A DNA stretch of 64,000 nt from Dastarcus helophoroides (GCA_028583605.1 CM053328.1:8882782-8946781), one strand, 5' to 3'. Counted from the first letter of the stretch, positions 24,240 through 35,739 are shown. Made by a program: numbers and translations. The notes: a model not told the origin generated them from the letters alone.

Positions 24240-24720
24240 AGTCCATACAGCAAATTAAACGTCTTATTAATAAAGAGCATATTTGCATTTTACAAGGTAG
24301 CAGCATTGTGAACGAATTTCATTTGAATTAGGTGCAGTTGAACTCGGGGAATTACAAACAGCTCGGTCATGAAATATTTACATATAATTGCATCGGAGGG
24401 AATAATTCGTTTTTTTTTCTTGAACTTTTAATGCAAAAGAAGAAAACGCTTCATTGTAAAATCTAAATGCTAATTAAAAACTAGGGAAACTAAGAATTTT
24501 AAATAATTTACAAGTGAATTATTATTCAGTGCATCTCGGGAGCGCTTTCGCGAAACTTTATTCTCGTTTATATCACGAAGCGTCCGTTCTTTTATATCCT
24601 TCATTTCATTTGTCTTACTACACTACCCTGCAGCTTCGTCAATGAAAAAACTACATAGTGTATCATTTTGCTTTAAGATTTGAATGGGAAATCACATACG
24701 CCCTTTAATAGACGTCGCTT
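24240..24720. other. Single-copy island
   Basis: Mixed composition, no ORF of note, no match to the repeat families in the window. Confidence 0.35.
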
Positions 24721-25120
24721 TATATTTCTTGCAAATTTTTTAATTTAAGGAAAAGTAAAGCAAGATAAAGCAAGCATTAAGGCAAAATTTTGACAAAATA
24801 TTGAAATTTCAAAGAGTAAAAGTTTTTAAAAATAGTCAAATTTCAAAAAAATAATCTACAAATTTTGGTTGGAATTTAAAAATGTGGAAATTTTCAGGAA
24901 CAGTCTAAATTTCTAGAGTGCTACACAGCTTAATATAGTTGAGTTTCTCAAATTAGTTTAAAGTGTCAAAAAACTAGTTCTCAATAAACTTCGAATTTTC
25001 AAGTAATTTAAAAAAAAACAGTTTTATTTTCCAAACACTAAGAATTTTCAAAAAAGCTTAAATTTGAAAAACGTCCAAATTTGAAATTAAAAGTTTTCAA
25101 AATCTTTCGAGTCGCACAAC
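24720..25120. repeat. A-rich degenerate array
   Basis: Short block of AAAATTTTCAAAAA-type phrases in A-rich polarity. No coding potential. Confidence 0.65.
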
Positions 25121-25269
25121 TAGGCTTCCGTACCAATTTCTACAATGAACAGTCAATAGGCCAGTAGACCAAATTTTCTTGTGTTATATTAAAAAAGACA
25201 CTTTTTTCTGCAAATCAATCTATTTATGGAACTGATGACTGTGTTGTTAATGTATAAGTTAAAAAAGCA

Positions 25270-25275
25270 TTTATT
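25270..25275 (-). promoter_or_regulatory. Candidate polyadenylation signal AATAAA
   Basis: AATAAA on the minus strand (TTTATT on plus), 24 bp downstream of the putative terminal exon's stop codon. In AT-rich DNA this hexamer is common, so its weight depends on the exon being real. Confidence 0.3.
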
Positions 25276-25298
25276 CGTAATTCACAATGAGTCGATGA

Positions 25299-25397
25299 CT
25301 AACTGTTTATGGGATCGCCGCGGATTGCTTTAAAATGTTTCATTCCAATAGCAATTACTGCGTCTAATAAACCAGCGCTAACTCCGAAAATATTCAT
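25299..25397 (-). CDS. Putative 3'-terminal exon, 32 codons, unknown protein
   Basis: On the minus strand the sequence TTTCATTATTTTATTTAG, which looks like a pyrimidine-rich splice acceptor, is followed directly by an open frame of 32 codons ending in TAG. The frame begins MNIFGVSAGLLDAVIAIG and ends RGDPINS. An AATAAA polyadenylation signal lies 24 bp after the stop (25270-25275, minus strand). Codon composition is more balanced than in the surrounding arrays, and the hydrophobic stretch followed by a basic tail is protein-like. The frame is assumed from the ATG; the exon could be read in another phase. No upstream exons were identified, the family is not recognised, and chance cannot be excluded at this length. 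Confidence 0.3.
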   Translation of the reverse strand: MNIFGVSAGLLDAVIAIGMKHFKAIRGDPINS

Positions 25398-25558
25398 CTA
25401 AATAAAATAATGAAAAAGACAAATTTGATCTGCATTCTAAATGAAGTTTTTTATTAAAAAAAAATTAATACCACATATATCTGTCAAAAAGACCTGGAAT
25501 GCAAGCACCTATTTTTCCACGAAATATTTTTTTTTCTTAACAACTATTACGATATCGA

Positions 25559-25576
25559 GAAAACCTGCAGGTTTTC
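25559..25576. other. Perfect 18-bp palindrome
   Basis: GAAAACCTGCAGGTTTTC equals its own reverse complement. It has no obvious association with an element; it may be chance or a dimer-binding site. Confidence 0.35.
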
Positions 25577-25753
25577 TATAATCCATGTCTCAATATCTAA
25601 TCACTCTATTAACATCTAAATTTCATCTTTAGAAACCTAGAAGATCAGGAGAGATGGTCATTTGTTACATATGTTGAGCTGCCATTGGACTGAAAATTGT
25701 TAACAAAAATATTTTAGAATCCTTAGCTCTTTCCAATGATACTTTACACAATA

Positions 25754-26775
25754 CCAGGTCATTCAATAAGTCCGTAGGATAAATAAGAAAAAAAACAAAA
25801 TTTTGACAAAACTCGATTTTATTATTCAACATAGTTGCCTTTGAGGGCGATACAACGAATATAGCGATTTTCCAACTTTTCGACACCACTTTTATTGTAC
25901 GATTTCTCTTTCGCATCAAAATAGGCCTCACTTTTAGCGATTACTTCATCATTGGACTTAAATGTCTTTCCAACAAGCATTCTCTTGAGGTCTAAAAACA
26001 GGAAAAGTCACAGGGGGCTAAATCTGGAGAATACGGTGGGTGGGTAAGCACTTCGAAGCCCAATTCATTCAATTTTACCACCGTTTTTATCGATTTGTGA
26101 CACGGTGCATTGTCTTGGTGAAACAACACTTTTTTCTTTTGTAAATGTGGCCGTTTCTTTGCGATTTCAGCCTTCATTCGATCCAAAAGTACACAGTAAT
26201 AGTCGCTGTTGATGGTGGTTTAGTTTTGGAGATAGTTGATGAATATTATTTCGTTCGCATCCCAAAATACAAAAGCATCACCTTACCGGCCGACTGTTGC
26301 ATCTTTGCTCGCTTTGGATTCAGTTCGTCGACTGTTGTCCACTCAGCTGACTGTCTTTTGTATTCTGGTGTGTAATAGTGAAGCCTGGTCTCATCCATTC
26401 ACACATATCGACGATATCGCTCTGCATCATTTGTGCTGGTACGATCACGTTTAAATTCAGAAATTCACTTATCACCATTTGTCTCCATGGAGCAGAGTTC
26501 AAATAATGTTTATCAAGCCATTGTTTGGGTTCCACTGTATTTTTTTTCAGCAAAAAGCAATGCTTTATCAAAACTCGAAATTCACTTTTTTTCTTTTTTT
26601 ATTTCAGTAGCAAACGTGGCTTCACACAAAATGCTATAACTCACGAAGCAATAGTCAGATTGCTGTCAAATTAATATACGTATCGTTTGAAGATTGGTAC
26701 TAAATAAAAATCATATGCAAAAAATTCTAGTAACGCCATCTATGTGTCATCCTATGGACTTTTTGAATGGACTGT
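25754..26775 (-). mobile_element. Mariner element, internally deleted, both TIRs present
   Basis: Terminal inverted repeats are CATTCAATAAGTCCGTAGGA at about 25760 and its near complement TCCTATGGACTTTTTGAATG at about 26749. They are bounded by TA dinucleotides (25752-25753 and 26776-26777), the expected mariner target duplication. At 1022 bp it is shorter than the roughly 1.3 kb of intact mariners. The encoded transposase is on the minus strand and broken (separate entry). Confidence 0.9.
25822..26590 (-). pseudogene. Mariner transposase pseudogene
   Basis: Mariner transposases cut and paste their element at TA sites using a DD34D catalytic triad. In minus-strand order the remnant shows the N-terminal WLDKHYLNSAP motif (about 26510), then FKRDRTSTNDAER in another frame. 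It then jumps to DETRLHYYTPEYKRQSAEW with the first catalytic Asp (about 26390). Next come HQDNAPCH with the second Asp and YSPDLAPCDF with the third, 34 residues apart (25992-26186), and a C-terminal YFDAKEKSYNKSGVEKLENR block ending in TAA at 25822. The DNA-binding-to-catalytic linker is deleted and at least three frameshifts separate the blocks. No functional protein can be made, although the element could in principle be mobilised in trans if its TIRs still work. Confidence 0.9.
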
Positions 26776-26777
26776 TA

Positions 26778-27000
26778 TATTAACTAAAACTTGATTTTTT
26801 TGGAACCAAATTAACCTTCGTTTAATTATAAAATATTTTCTTTTTCTAAACTATGGCTGGCGGTATTTGCGTGGGTCATCAAGAAATAACGCTGTAAAAG
26901 ATATTAAATTTCTAAGTCACATAGTTTTTAAAGAAAACCTCTTTGTGACAGATGGTCCGACGGACACGAGAGTGAGATTATAAAGGTTCCCTTTTTTCTT
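26778..27000. other. Short non-array spacer right of the mariner
   Basis: Mixed-composition DNA including TATGGCTGGCGGTATTTGCG and GGTCCGACGGACACGAGAGT. It resembles eroded transposon sequence but matches nothing else in this window. Confidence 0.3.
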
Positions 27001-28899
27001 TTTAGAGGAGGGAACCCTAAAAAGTTTCCCTTTCAGAACTATTTTTCCTACAACTTTTTCTAAGAAAACGTTCAGAATTTTAGGAAAGGTTAAAATTTTT
27101 AAAAAATAGGGGGACGTGTTTAACAAATTGAAAATTATCAAGTTAGAATTTCAAACAGAAGACGATATTTTTAAAAGGCTATGTACATTTTCAAACAAAA
27201 CCATCAAATTTTGAAAAAAGTTGATTTTTTTCAACAATATTTAGTAAAAGTCAAAATTTTGAGAAAATGTCAAAAGCTTGTGAAAAAGTATGCTCAACAA
27301 AGACAAATTTTTATAAAAAGGCAAAAATTTGAAAAAAGTTGAAATTTTATAAAAGTGACAATTTGGAATTATGACATTTTTAATAAATCGATATTTAGAG
27401 CGTCAACATTTAAAACAAAATTTATAATTTAATATTCTCTGTAATATCAAACCTGCAATTTTCAAAAAAAAGGTCAAAATTTTCAAAAAAGTCAAGATTT
27501 CAAAAAAGTAATAGTTTTTAAAAAGTTTTAATTCAAAATAACTTAAATAGAAATTTTTAATGAATATCTAAATTTTTATCAAGTCAAGAATTTGAGAAAA
27601 AGTGGGAGTTTGTGAGAATCTACATTTCCAAAGAAAATTGAAATGTTCAAGGAAAAGGAATTCTCTTCAAAAAAAGTTGAAACGTGCAAGTCAAAGTTTT
27701 GAAAAAAATTATATTTTAAAAAAAGTCAAAATTTTCAAAAAGGAATGCATTTCGAAAAAAAATTTAGAAATTTTGAAGAAGTTGAAATTTTTAAATTAAT
27801 GCAATTAAAATTACGAAAAAATTTAAATGTAAAGAAAATTTATAGTTTTAGTGCAAAGTGGTTTTTAAAAAATCGAAATTTTCAAAATAGGCAATTTTCT
27901 CAAAGAGTTACAATTTTCTGAAAAATTTTCAAGAAAAATTGAATTTTTCAGAATGTCTGTAAGTTTTTATTGAAAGGGTGAAAACGTTGAAAAAAGTTGA
28001 AACTTTTACTAAAATTTAAATTTTGAAGTTAGTTGAAAAGAAAGGGACATATACCAAGTTCCAAGAAAGAGAGAAGGAGAGGGAAAAAGATTTTTAAAAT
28101 AATTCGATATTTTCCAAGAAGTCGAATTAAAAATAGGCGATAGTTTAAAAGTTGAAATATTAAAGTTGATCGAAAGTTACAAGAAAAAGCCTAAACTCTA
28201 AAAATGGGCAGAAATTAGAAAAGTGGAATTTTCTAAAAAATAAAGTTAAATTTTTGAAAAATAAACTCGTGAATTTGAAAATGGTCAAAATTTTCAGAAA
28301 AGTGCAGATGTTCAGAAAAAATGAGATATCTTCAAAAAACTTGCATTTGAAAATAAAAGTTTTAAAACAATCGAAATTTCAATAAAGTTAAAATACTGAA
28401 AAGCTAAAAATTAGAATTTTTAAGAAAAGTACAATTTTTTCAAAAAAAAAATGGAAATTTATAGAAGGTAAAGTTTTGAGAAAGTTATAACTTTAAAAAA
28501 AAACTCGAAATTTAAAAAGTAAACTTTTGAAGAGAAGCGAACATTTTGAAAAAATGTGAAAGTTTCGAAGTCGAAATATTAGAAAACCAAAAAAGTTAAA
28601 TTCTTCAAAGAAAGTCAAAATTTAATAAAAAAGTGCTTTTTAGCGTCGATATTTCTAAAAACGAAATCAAAATTCTCAAGCTAGAAAAATTACGAAAAAA
28701 ATCCAAATGAAAAAAAAGGTTGAAATTCTAGTGCAAAGCGGATTTTTAAAAATCGAAATTTTCAAAAAGAGCAATTTCTTAAAGAATCCAAAATTACTGA
28801 AAAATATTAAACTTTCAAAAAAGTCGAATTTTTCAGAATTACTGAAAATTTTCAACGAAAAGGTCGAGTCGACCTAATCCAAGTTTTCAAAAAACAAAG

Positions 28900-28903
<4 letters not shown>

Positions 28904-28946
<43 letters not shown>
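28904..28946. repeat. GA microsatellite, 43 bp
   Basis: Uninterrupted AG dinucleotides. Confidence 0.95.
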
Positions 28947-28949
<3 letters not shown>

Positions 28950-29570
28950 AATCTAAATATTTGAAAAAGTCGAATTAACTAAAACGTTGAAAGTTTAAAA
29001 ATTGAAATATTAAAGTAGATCAAAATTTACAAGAAAAAGCCTAAACTCTCAAAATAAGTATAAATTAAAAAAGTGGATTTTTCTAAAGAAAAGTTTTTCT
29101 GAATTTCTGAAAAGTAAATTCGAAAATTAGAAAAAAGTCTAAATTTTCAGAAAAGTGCAGATGTTCATGAACAAAAAACAGAAGTCTTTACAAAAAGTTG
29201 CATTTTCCAAAAAAGCAAACATTTTAAAATGTCCAAATTTTGATAAAGCCAAAATATAGAAAAACTCAAATTTTCAAAAATTTTTGAAAAGTAGAATTTT
29301 TCCAAAAAAAAATGGAAGTTCATAGAAGGTAAAATTTTGGGGAAGTTAAAGCTTTGAAAAAAAAAACCCGAAATTTAAAAAAGTAAACTTTTAAAGGAAA
29401 GCGAACATTTTTAAAAAATGTGGACATTTCGAAGTTGAAATATTAAAAAACCAAAAAAAGTTAATTCTTCAAAGAAAGTCAAAATTTAAAAAAAAGCGAT
29501 TTTTAGTGCCGAGATTTATAAAAATGAATTCGAAATTTTCAAGATGCACGGTCGAAGTTTAAATGAAAAA

Positions 29571-29709
<139 letters not shown>

Positions 29710-29878
29710 GGGCGGAGGTAGAAAGAGATTTTTGAAGATATTCGAAATAGGGCCATGGTCGAAGTTCCAAAACATTGGAAAGAGTGAAAGAAGGAGGGAG
29801 AGAAGGGAAGGACGGCGGTAGAAGAAGATTTTTAAAGATATTTGAAATAGGATCATGGTCGACGTTCAAAAACAACGG

Positions 29879-29906
29879 AGAGAAAGAGAGAGAGAGAAAG
29901 AGAGAG
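29879..29906. repeat. Short GA-rich tract
   Basis: Imperfect GAGAGA run interrupted by AAAG, probably a decayed relative of the longer tract upstream. Confidence 0.8.
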
Positions 29907-30936
29907 ATTTTTACAATATTTCGAGGTTTTCAAAGAAGTCGAAGGTTTAACAGTTGAAATGATAGAACAGATTCAAAGGTCCAAGCAAAGGTCTAAAGTT
30001 TCGAAGAATCCAAATTTTCAAAAAAAAATAATCTACATTTCGAACAAAAAGTCGAAGTGTTCAGGATTCTCTTTAAAAAAGTCGAAACGTTCAAGTCAAA
30101 GATTTAAATAAAAGTCAAATTTTAAAAATAGACAAATTTTCAAAAATGTATGCATTTCGAAAAAAATTTAGTAAATTTGAAAAATTTGAAATTTTTTAAA
30201 TTAAAATTAATGAAATTCAAATTACGAGAAATATCGAAATGAAAAGAAAAGTTGAAATTTTAGTGCAAAGTGGATTTTAAAAATCGAAATTTTCAAAAAA
30301 GAAAATTTTTAAAGAGCCGGAAATTTCTGAAAAATTTTAAATTTTCAAAAAAAGTTTTCATAATTACTGTAATTCTAGATTTTTAGAGAAGCCGAATTAA
30401 CAAAAAAGTCGAAAGTTTAAAAGTTGAAATATTAAAGTAGATCAAAATTTACACGAAAAATACTAAACCTTTAAAATAAGTAGAAATTAAAATAATGGAA
30501 TTCTCTAAAAAAAAGTTAAATTTCTGAAAAGTAAATTCGAAAATTTGAAAAAAAGTCAAAATTTTCAGAAAAGTGCAGATGTTCATGAAAAAAAAACAGA
30601 ACTCTTTACAAAAAGTTGCATTTTCCAAAAACGCAAACATTTTAAAAAAGTCCAAATTTTGATAAAGCCAAAATATAGAGAAGCAAAAATTTTCAAAAAT
30701 TTTGAATTTTTCGAAGTCATAATTTTCAAGAAAAGTACAATTTTTCAACAAAAAAAATAAAAATTTATAGAAGGTAAAATTTTGGGGAAGTTACAGCTAA
30801 AAAAGTCGAAACGTGTAAGTCAAAGTTTTGAATAGAAGTCAAATTTTAAAAAAATACAAAATTTACAAAAAAGTCTGGATTTCGAAAAAAAAATTAGTAA
30901 ATTTCAAATTTTTAAAAATAAAAATTAATTAATTAA

Positions 30937-30957
30937 GAGAGAGAGAGAGAGATAGAG
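30937..30957. repeat. Short GA tract
   Basis: AGAGAGAGAGAGAGAGATAG within the A-rich array. Confidence 0.8.
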
Positions 30958-31722
30958 ACAAAAGTTTCAAAGTTGAAATATTAAAGTAGATCGAAAATTA
31001 CAAGAAAAAGTCTAAACTGTCAAAATGGGTAAAAATTGGAAAAGTAGAATTTTCTAAGAAAAAAAAGTAAATTCCGAAATGTAAACTCGAAAATTTGAAA
31101 AAAGTCCAAATTTTCAGAAAAGTGCAGATGTTCCTGAAAAAAAAGCAGAAAACAAAGTTGAAATATAAATAATAAAAGTTTCTCTAAATTTCGAGGTTAA
31201 AACTAAAATTAAAAAAAAACGGTAAAATGTCAAGTTTACACTTGGCATTTTAAGAAAAACTTCTAAATTTTAAGAAAATCATGACAGTTGCAAAAAGTTA
31301 ACAAATAAAACTCGAAATTGAAAAATAAATCATCGTAATATTAAAAGGTAACTAGAAATTTCGAGTTCATTCCATCTCTTAAAAAAAAGGCTTTTCGAAA
31401 GAAATTCTGAATTTATAATATATAAAGCAGTTAAAACGTCTTGCTACAAACGGAAATTGTGAAGAAAGTAATAAAAAACAACTCTTATTAAATTGGAATT
31501 TTAAGGGAAAAAACCCACAGATTGAGGCCAACTTGAAATTTAATAAATAAAATTAGTCGACGTTATTGAATTAAATTTTATTGAATAATTTAAAACTTCA
31601 AAAACGTGGAGAACTTTAATCAAATTTAATATTATTCAACTTGTTTTTGAAATTACGACTTTAGAATTTGAAATTTCAAAATGAAAATAGAAAATTCTAT
31701 AACCTTCAAGCTTACGCTCTCA

Positions 31723-31945
31723 TGCAAGAAGAATGCAACCTAGACTACAAATTCATGCAGCCCTCCAGGCGTGTATAGTGAATCATAGGTAGCTGAACTA
31801 CCAACAATTGAAACACTGCCACCTAGCGAAGCGGTTGCTCTCTAGGAGAGTTCCCAGAAGACAAGGATTCTATAATGCACAGACCAATAGGTTTCCAAAC
31901 TTCGAATCTAATAAATGTTCAAACCTATTGGTCTGTGCATTATAG
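31723..31945 (+). mobile_element. Family B foldback element, copy 2, with 11-bp target duplication
   Basis: The identical 11-mer TTACGCTCTCA flanks it at 31712-31722 and 31946-31956. The element starts TGCAAGAAGAATGCAACCTA and ends GGTCTGTGCATTATAG. It has the family head (GTAGCTGAACTACCAACAAT, GCGAAGCGGTTGCTCTCTAG) and a short hairpin of GCACAGACCAATAGGTTT against AAACCTATTGGTCTGTGC; most of the inner arm is deleted. A target duplication of this length is in the range known for Mutator-like and Foldback elements, which is suggestive but not proof of superfamily. Confidence 0.9.
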
Positions 31946-31956
31946 TTACGCTCTCA

Positions 31957-33330
31957 GTTAACTTAGTTTACACTCTTTTTAGAATATGTTGCCTTTTTCT
32001 TGATTCTTTTCTAATATAAAAATTTCGACTTATAATTTTGCAAGTTAAAAATAAAATATTGAAAGATTTCAAGTTTAACCTCGATATTTCTTCTTGGTGG
32101 TACGCCAGTATACTATAATTAAGGAAAATATACCATTTAAAGGTTAAAATATCCAGCACCATTCGCCCTAACATTTTTAATTTGATGGACTATCTAAATT
32201 CGCTTAATTATACACATCTTAATTACTCACAAGAAGCGGCGAATGCATTTAGTCGAAGCGACAGCTCTAATTGGTGGGAAACGTTAGGTTGGCTCTGAGG
32301 ACGGAGATAAATCTCTTATCAGCATCGCTGCTAAAGACCCTCACGTTACAAATGATCTTGAAATAACAAGACAAGACCGTTTAACCGCAGACCTTTGCAG
32401 ATGTAACTATCGGTAACCTACCATTTCAAATGAAATAAACCGGCAACTTCAGATCTGATTAATGTTTACCTCGATTATGAAGTTATTTATTAGGTTAGAG
32501 AAGTCGAATTTAATTCGTTAGGCCGAATTAGTGCCATTTGTTTGCCAAAAGAGCACCACGGTTCTTACCGCCGGTTTTCGATTTCGCTATACCTAATGAA
32601 TTGTTCGACTGAAGTTTGAATAACGTTCAATAAAAAATACCAGATAACGATAACGAGACATCGAGTTTGCAACTAATTAAAAAACTGTATATTGTTATAA
32701 TAATAATTAGGGTAGATTTTCTGGAACGTCCACTAGATAAGGCATTGAGATATAGTCAGTGGTCAAGAGCTAGGAAGCACAATTTATTGACAGAAATATA
32801 TTATTACACTCTTAACTAGACAACAATTCCAAAAACCAATAATTGCTGTAACTAGAAACCAGGATTCAGGTAAAATCCTATGGATCCAACCTTTCCATCT
32901 TGTTTATGCGTTATTACCTATTATTTCGCTTGCTTTTTGTCTTTTTAAACATGATTTAGACCTATTTTCAAAAAGTTTAATGCTTGTTTATCCTTTTCTA
33001 CGGATTTCCCCGAGTACGTTTACACTTCTGAAAAATTGAAGTAGAAATATGTATACATACGTAGTAAAATCAAGAAATAAAAAAGAAATTTAATTCATCC
33101 TAATAACAACAAGAAATTTCAAGGATGAATTTCTAAGAAATGTAATTTAGTAACAATTACTCTTAGGACCAACCAGGCCCGTAACAGGGGGGGGGGGCGA
33201 AATGTTTTGGCTTCAAACTAGATAGAACTGAACTATCCAGATGTGCGACTTTGTTAAATACCATTTTTAATGGATCATTCTGTTTTCGAACTGAAATGCA
33301 AGGATGTTATTTTTTCAAATTTGGCGCCAA
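31957..33330. other. Single-copy island of balanced composition
   Basis: The segment 32180-32700 is notably GC-richer than its surroundings and unrepeated. No ORF longer than about 70 codons and no RNA gene was recognised. A 10-base G run lies near 33188. The part 32709-32800 resembles 39256-39345 (see findings). It may contain regulatory DNA. Confidence 0.4.
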
Positions 33331-33440
33331 TTCTTATTATTAGAGACCGGATTTTAAGCACAATCAAGCAAGGTAAAAAGGTGAACAAAATGTTAAATTA
33401 GGCAAAAACGAAAAGCTAAAGAAGGCACTAAAAAGGTAAA
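33331..33440 (+). repeat. Dispersed repeat D, copy 1
   Basis: Its reverse complement is found at 39131-39252. Shared text on the other strand is TGTTCACCTTTTTACCTTG and AAAATCCGGTCTCTA. About 80 percent similar by eye. Nature unknown. Confidence 0.65.
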
Positions 33441-33783
33441 ACACTCTAAAAAAAGGCATTAACTTGCCAAAACTTACAGCTAACAAAAAAAAAAAAACAT
33501 TTCGAAATCTCAGTCGAAATTAAAAACAAAATAGATTATAGGTTATACTCAGGAGATTCAGAAGGAGTATAACATTTTCAAATGAAGAAGTTCTTAAAAT
33601 TTCGAGTTCGAATTTTTACCCCAGGTCTTACCTTAAACTCATTCGAATTTTGTCCAAAATTTTGACTTTTAAATTTGAGATTTCGTTTCTAGAGAAATTT
33701 AAACTTTTCTTGAAATTTCTTTTTTTTTATTTGAAATTTCAATCTAAGGTTTTAAATTTTATTTAAAAAATGTCAAGTTATTA

Positions 33784-34779
33784 GCATCCAGAGTATACGC
33801 TCAAAAATTTCCGGATAAAAGGCATCCAGATAAAAATGTCTTTCAAAGACTGTTAGCAAGATTTCGTGAATCAAGTACCATTGGTTATGAAACCCGTAAA
33901 ATGTCAAAACCTGTTACGGGAAACGAAGAAAATGAGTTTCTTATAATGCAGTTAATTACTGAAAACCCTAATGTAAGTACCAGAATTCTTGAAAAAGAAA
34001 CTACGATAAGCAGAACAAGTATACGAAAAATTCTTAAGAAACGTCAATATCATCCATATCACTATGAAATGCACCAACATATGTACGGGAGAGATTTTGA
34101 AAGACGTTTGGAATTCTGTGTATGGTTTCTTGAGAAAGTTGGAGAAGAACCTGACTTTTATGGTTCTATTTTATTGACAGATGAATGCACGTTCCATAAT
34201 AGCGGCCTAGTTAATCGTCACAATTTTCATTATTATAGCACTGAAAATCCACATTTATTTTTTTGTCAGGATTATCAAAATCGTTGGAGCGTTAATGTAT
34301 TTGGTGGAGTTATTGGCAATAACGTCGTTGGGCCATACTTTTTTGATGGTTCCTTAAGTAGGTAACTTTTTTTAAGATTTCTAAAAACACATTTCTGGAT
34401 TATACTAGAAAATGTACCCTTAAATACAAGGTCAAAAATGTGGGTTCGGTTAGACGGAGCTCCTGCCCATTTTCACACTTCCGTAAGGGAATATTTAAAT
34501 AGGAAATTTCAAAATAAATGGATTGGTAGAGGCGGTCCCCATAGCTGGCCTCCCAGATCGCCGGACCTAACCCCAATGGTCTTTTTCCTATGGGGGTATG
34601 TAAAAAACATTGTATACAATGTTTCCCCTACCACCCCAGAGGACATGAAAAATCGAATACGAAATGCTTTTGAAACAATTGACGAAAGTATTTTAACAAA
34701 TGTTAAGAACTGTTTTGAGAAAAGAATAAGACTTTGTGTAAAACAAAATGGTTTCCACATTGAACATTTGTTGGAGTAG
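33784..34779 (+). pseudogene. IS630/Tc1/mariner-superfamily transposase (DD41D type), one in-frame stop
   Basis: A single frame encodes most of a DDE/D transposase, which would excise and insert its own element. The N-terminal part (from about 33784, upstream of the first ATG at 33901) has the YAQKFPDKRHP motif typical of the DUF4817-type helix-turn-helix in insect elements. A second helix-turn-helix follows (about residues 20-50 from the ATG). The catalytic core has Asp94 in LLTDECTF and Asp185 in VRLDGAPAHF, then SPDLTPMVFFLWGYVK, where relatives have DFFLWG. The residue 41 positions after Asp185 is Val (codon GTC at 34579), so the third carboxylate is lost. A TAA at 34363-34365 interrupts the frame, but coding similarity continues in phase across it (FLKTHFWIILENVPLNTRSK), so it is a point nonsense mutation. 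The C-terminus ends naturally at 34779. No start codon or 5' terminal repeat was found, so the copy is also 5'-truncated. Confidence 0.85.
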
Positions 34780-35605
34780 AACATTGTTTTTTATTTCTGT
34801 TGGATATTAGTTTCGCAATTCCATTAAATACTACACTAAGTATGTAGTTGACTTTTTTAAATAAAACTATTTGTAAATGAAGCTAGGTTAAAATAAAACA
34901 AATGAAATTACCTTACATAAGTCACTATACTTTAGAAAGGCATGCCATCCTTGATCAAAATTTGTTTCTTTTTGGATAATGATGAGAAATAGCACAATTC
35001 CTGAAAACAGTTATATCTCTTAAACTACTGAATTTAAGCATATAAAACGTACATACCAACTTGAAGACAATTAAATATGTCATTATTTAAAATTAAAAGA
35101 TACTGTGTGTTCCATTTAAATTTATAAAGAAAACGACGTCTGAAATTTAAGTAAATGTTCCGGTGAATTTGGAACATCCTCTATGAATTTCGAAACTTGT
35201 CCAAACTGCATTTTCTAGTAAATGGTAAGCCAAATGAAAATTTATAGATGACACTGTCAAAATTATATACTTTAAGCGATAACATATTTCTTGTTGAAAA
35301 CCTTGTATCTTAAAAAAAAGTGGATTTTCTCAAAAAAGGTTAGGTTTAGGTATAGAAAAACCATATAAAAATTGACTTTATTTTTAGCGCTGAATGTAAA
35401 AATAAAAAGGAAAATATGGTGTGCCATTTAAAAAATTACAACTCTTATATGTAACTTTTTCCTAGAACATCCTGTATATTTGAAATTATTTTTGACATGT
35501 AGATCCCAGCAACTCATATTTAAACATAATATTCATTTTTAAAAATATGTTATCTTATAGCTCCTAGAGGCCGTAGCGTAGAGGTTGGCCCACCCTGTAT
35601 AGAGA
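34780..35605 (+). mobile_element. 3' non-coding tail of the DD41D-type element (probable)
   Basis: Moderately AT-rich DNA following the transposase stop, unlike the arrays. It ends near GGCCCACCCTGTATAG (about 35588-35603), a phrase resembling the ends of many insect elements of this superfamily. A matching 5' terminal repeat is absent, so the boundary is a guess. Confidence 0.4.
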
Positions 35606-35739
35606 AATTCAGTATATGGGGGTTCGTTATAGGGAGGTTTAATTGTATATTTATTACATTTGCCATAATCGAATAACGGGGTAAATTTTATTAAACATTT
35701 TTACATTACTAGCTGATGTGTACCCGATCAAACGACATT

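Noticed and set aside
25465..25586. Second small minus-strand frame (MDYRKPAGFLDIVIVVKK) that appeared to resemble the putative exon at 25299-25397 and might be an alternative exon.
   Set aside because: Checking codon by codon, the frame stops after 25 codons at VEK; the apparent continuation is in another phase. The AG-LD-VI resemblance covers only about eight residues and is probably chance.
33183..33196. Run of ten G near a CCGTAAC phrase, considered as the end of a hAT-type element.
   Set aside because: No matching CCCCTG end or target duplication was found downstream.
34608..34625. Palindrome ACATTGTATACAATGT in the DD41D transposase gene.
   Set aside because: It lies within conserved coding sequence and is probably coincidental.
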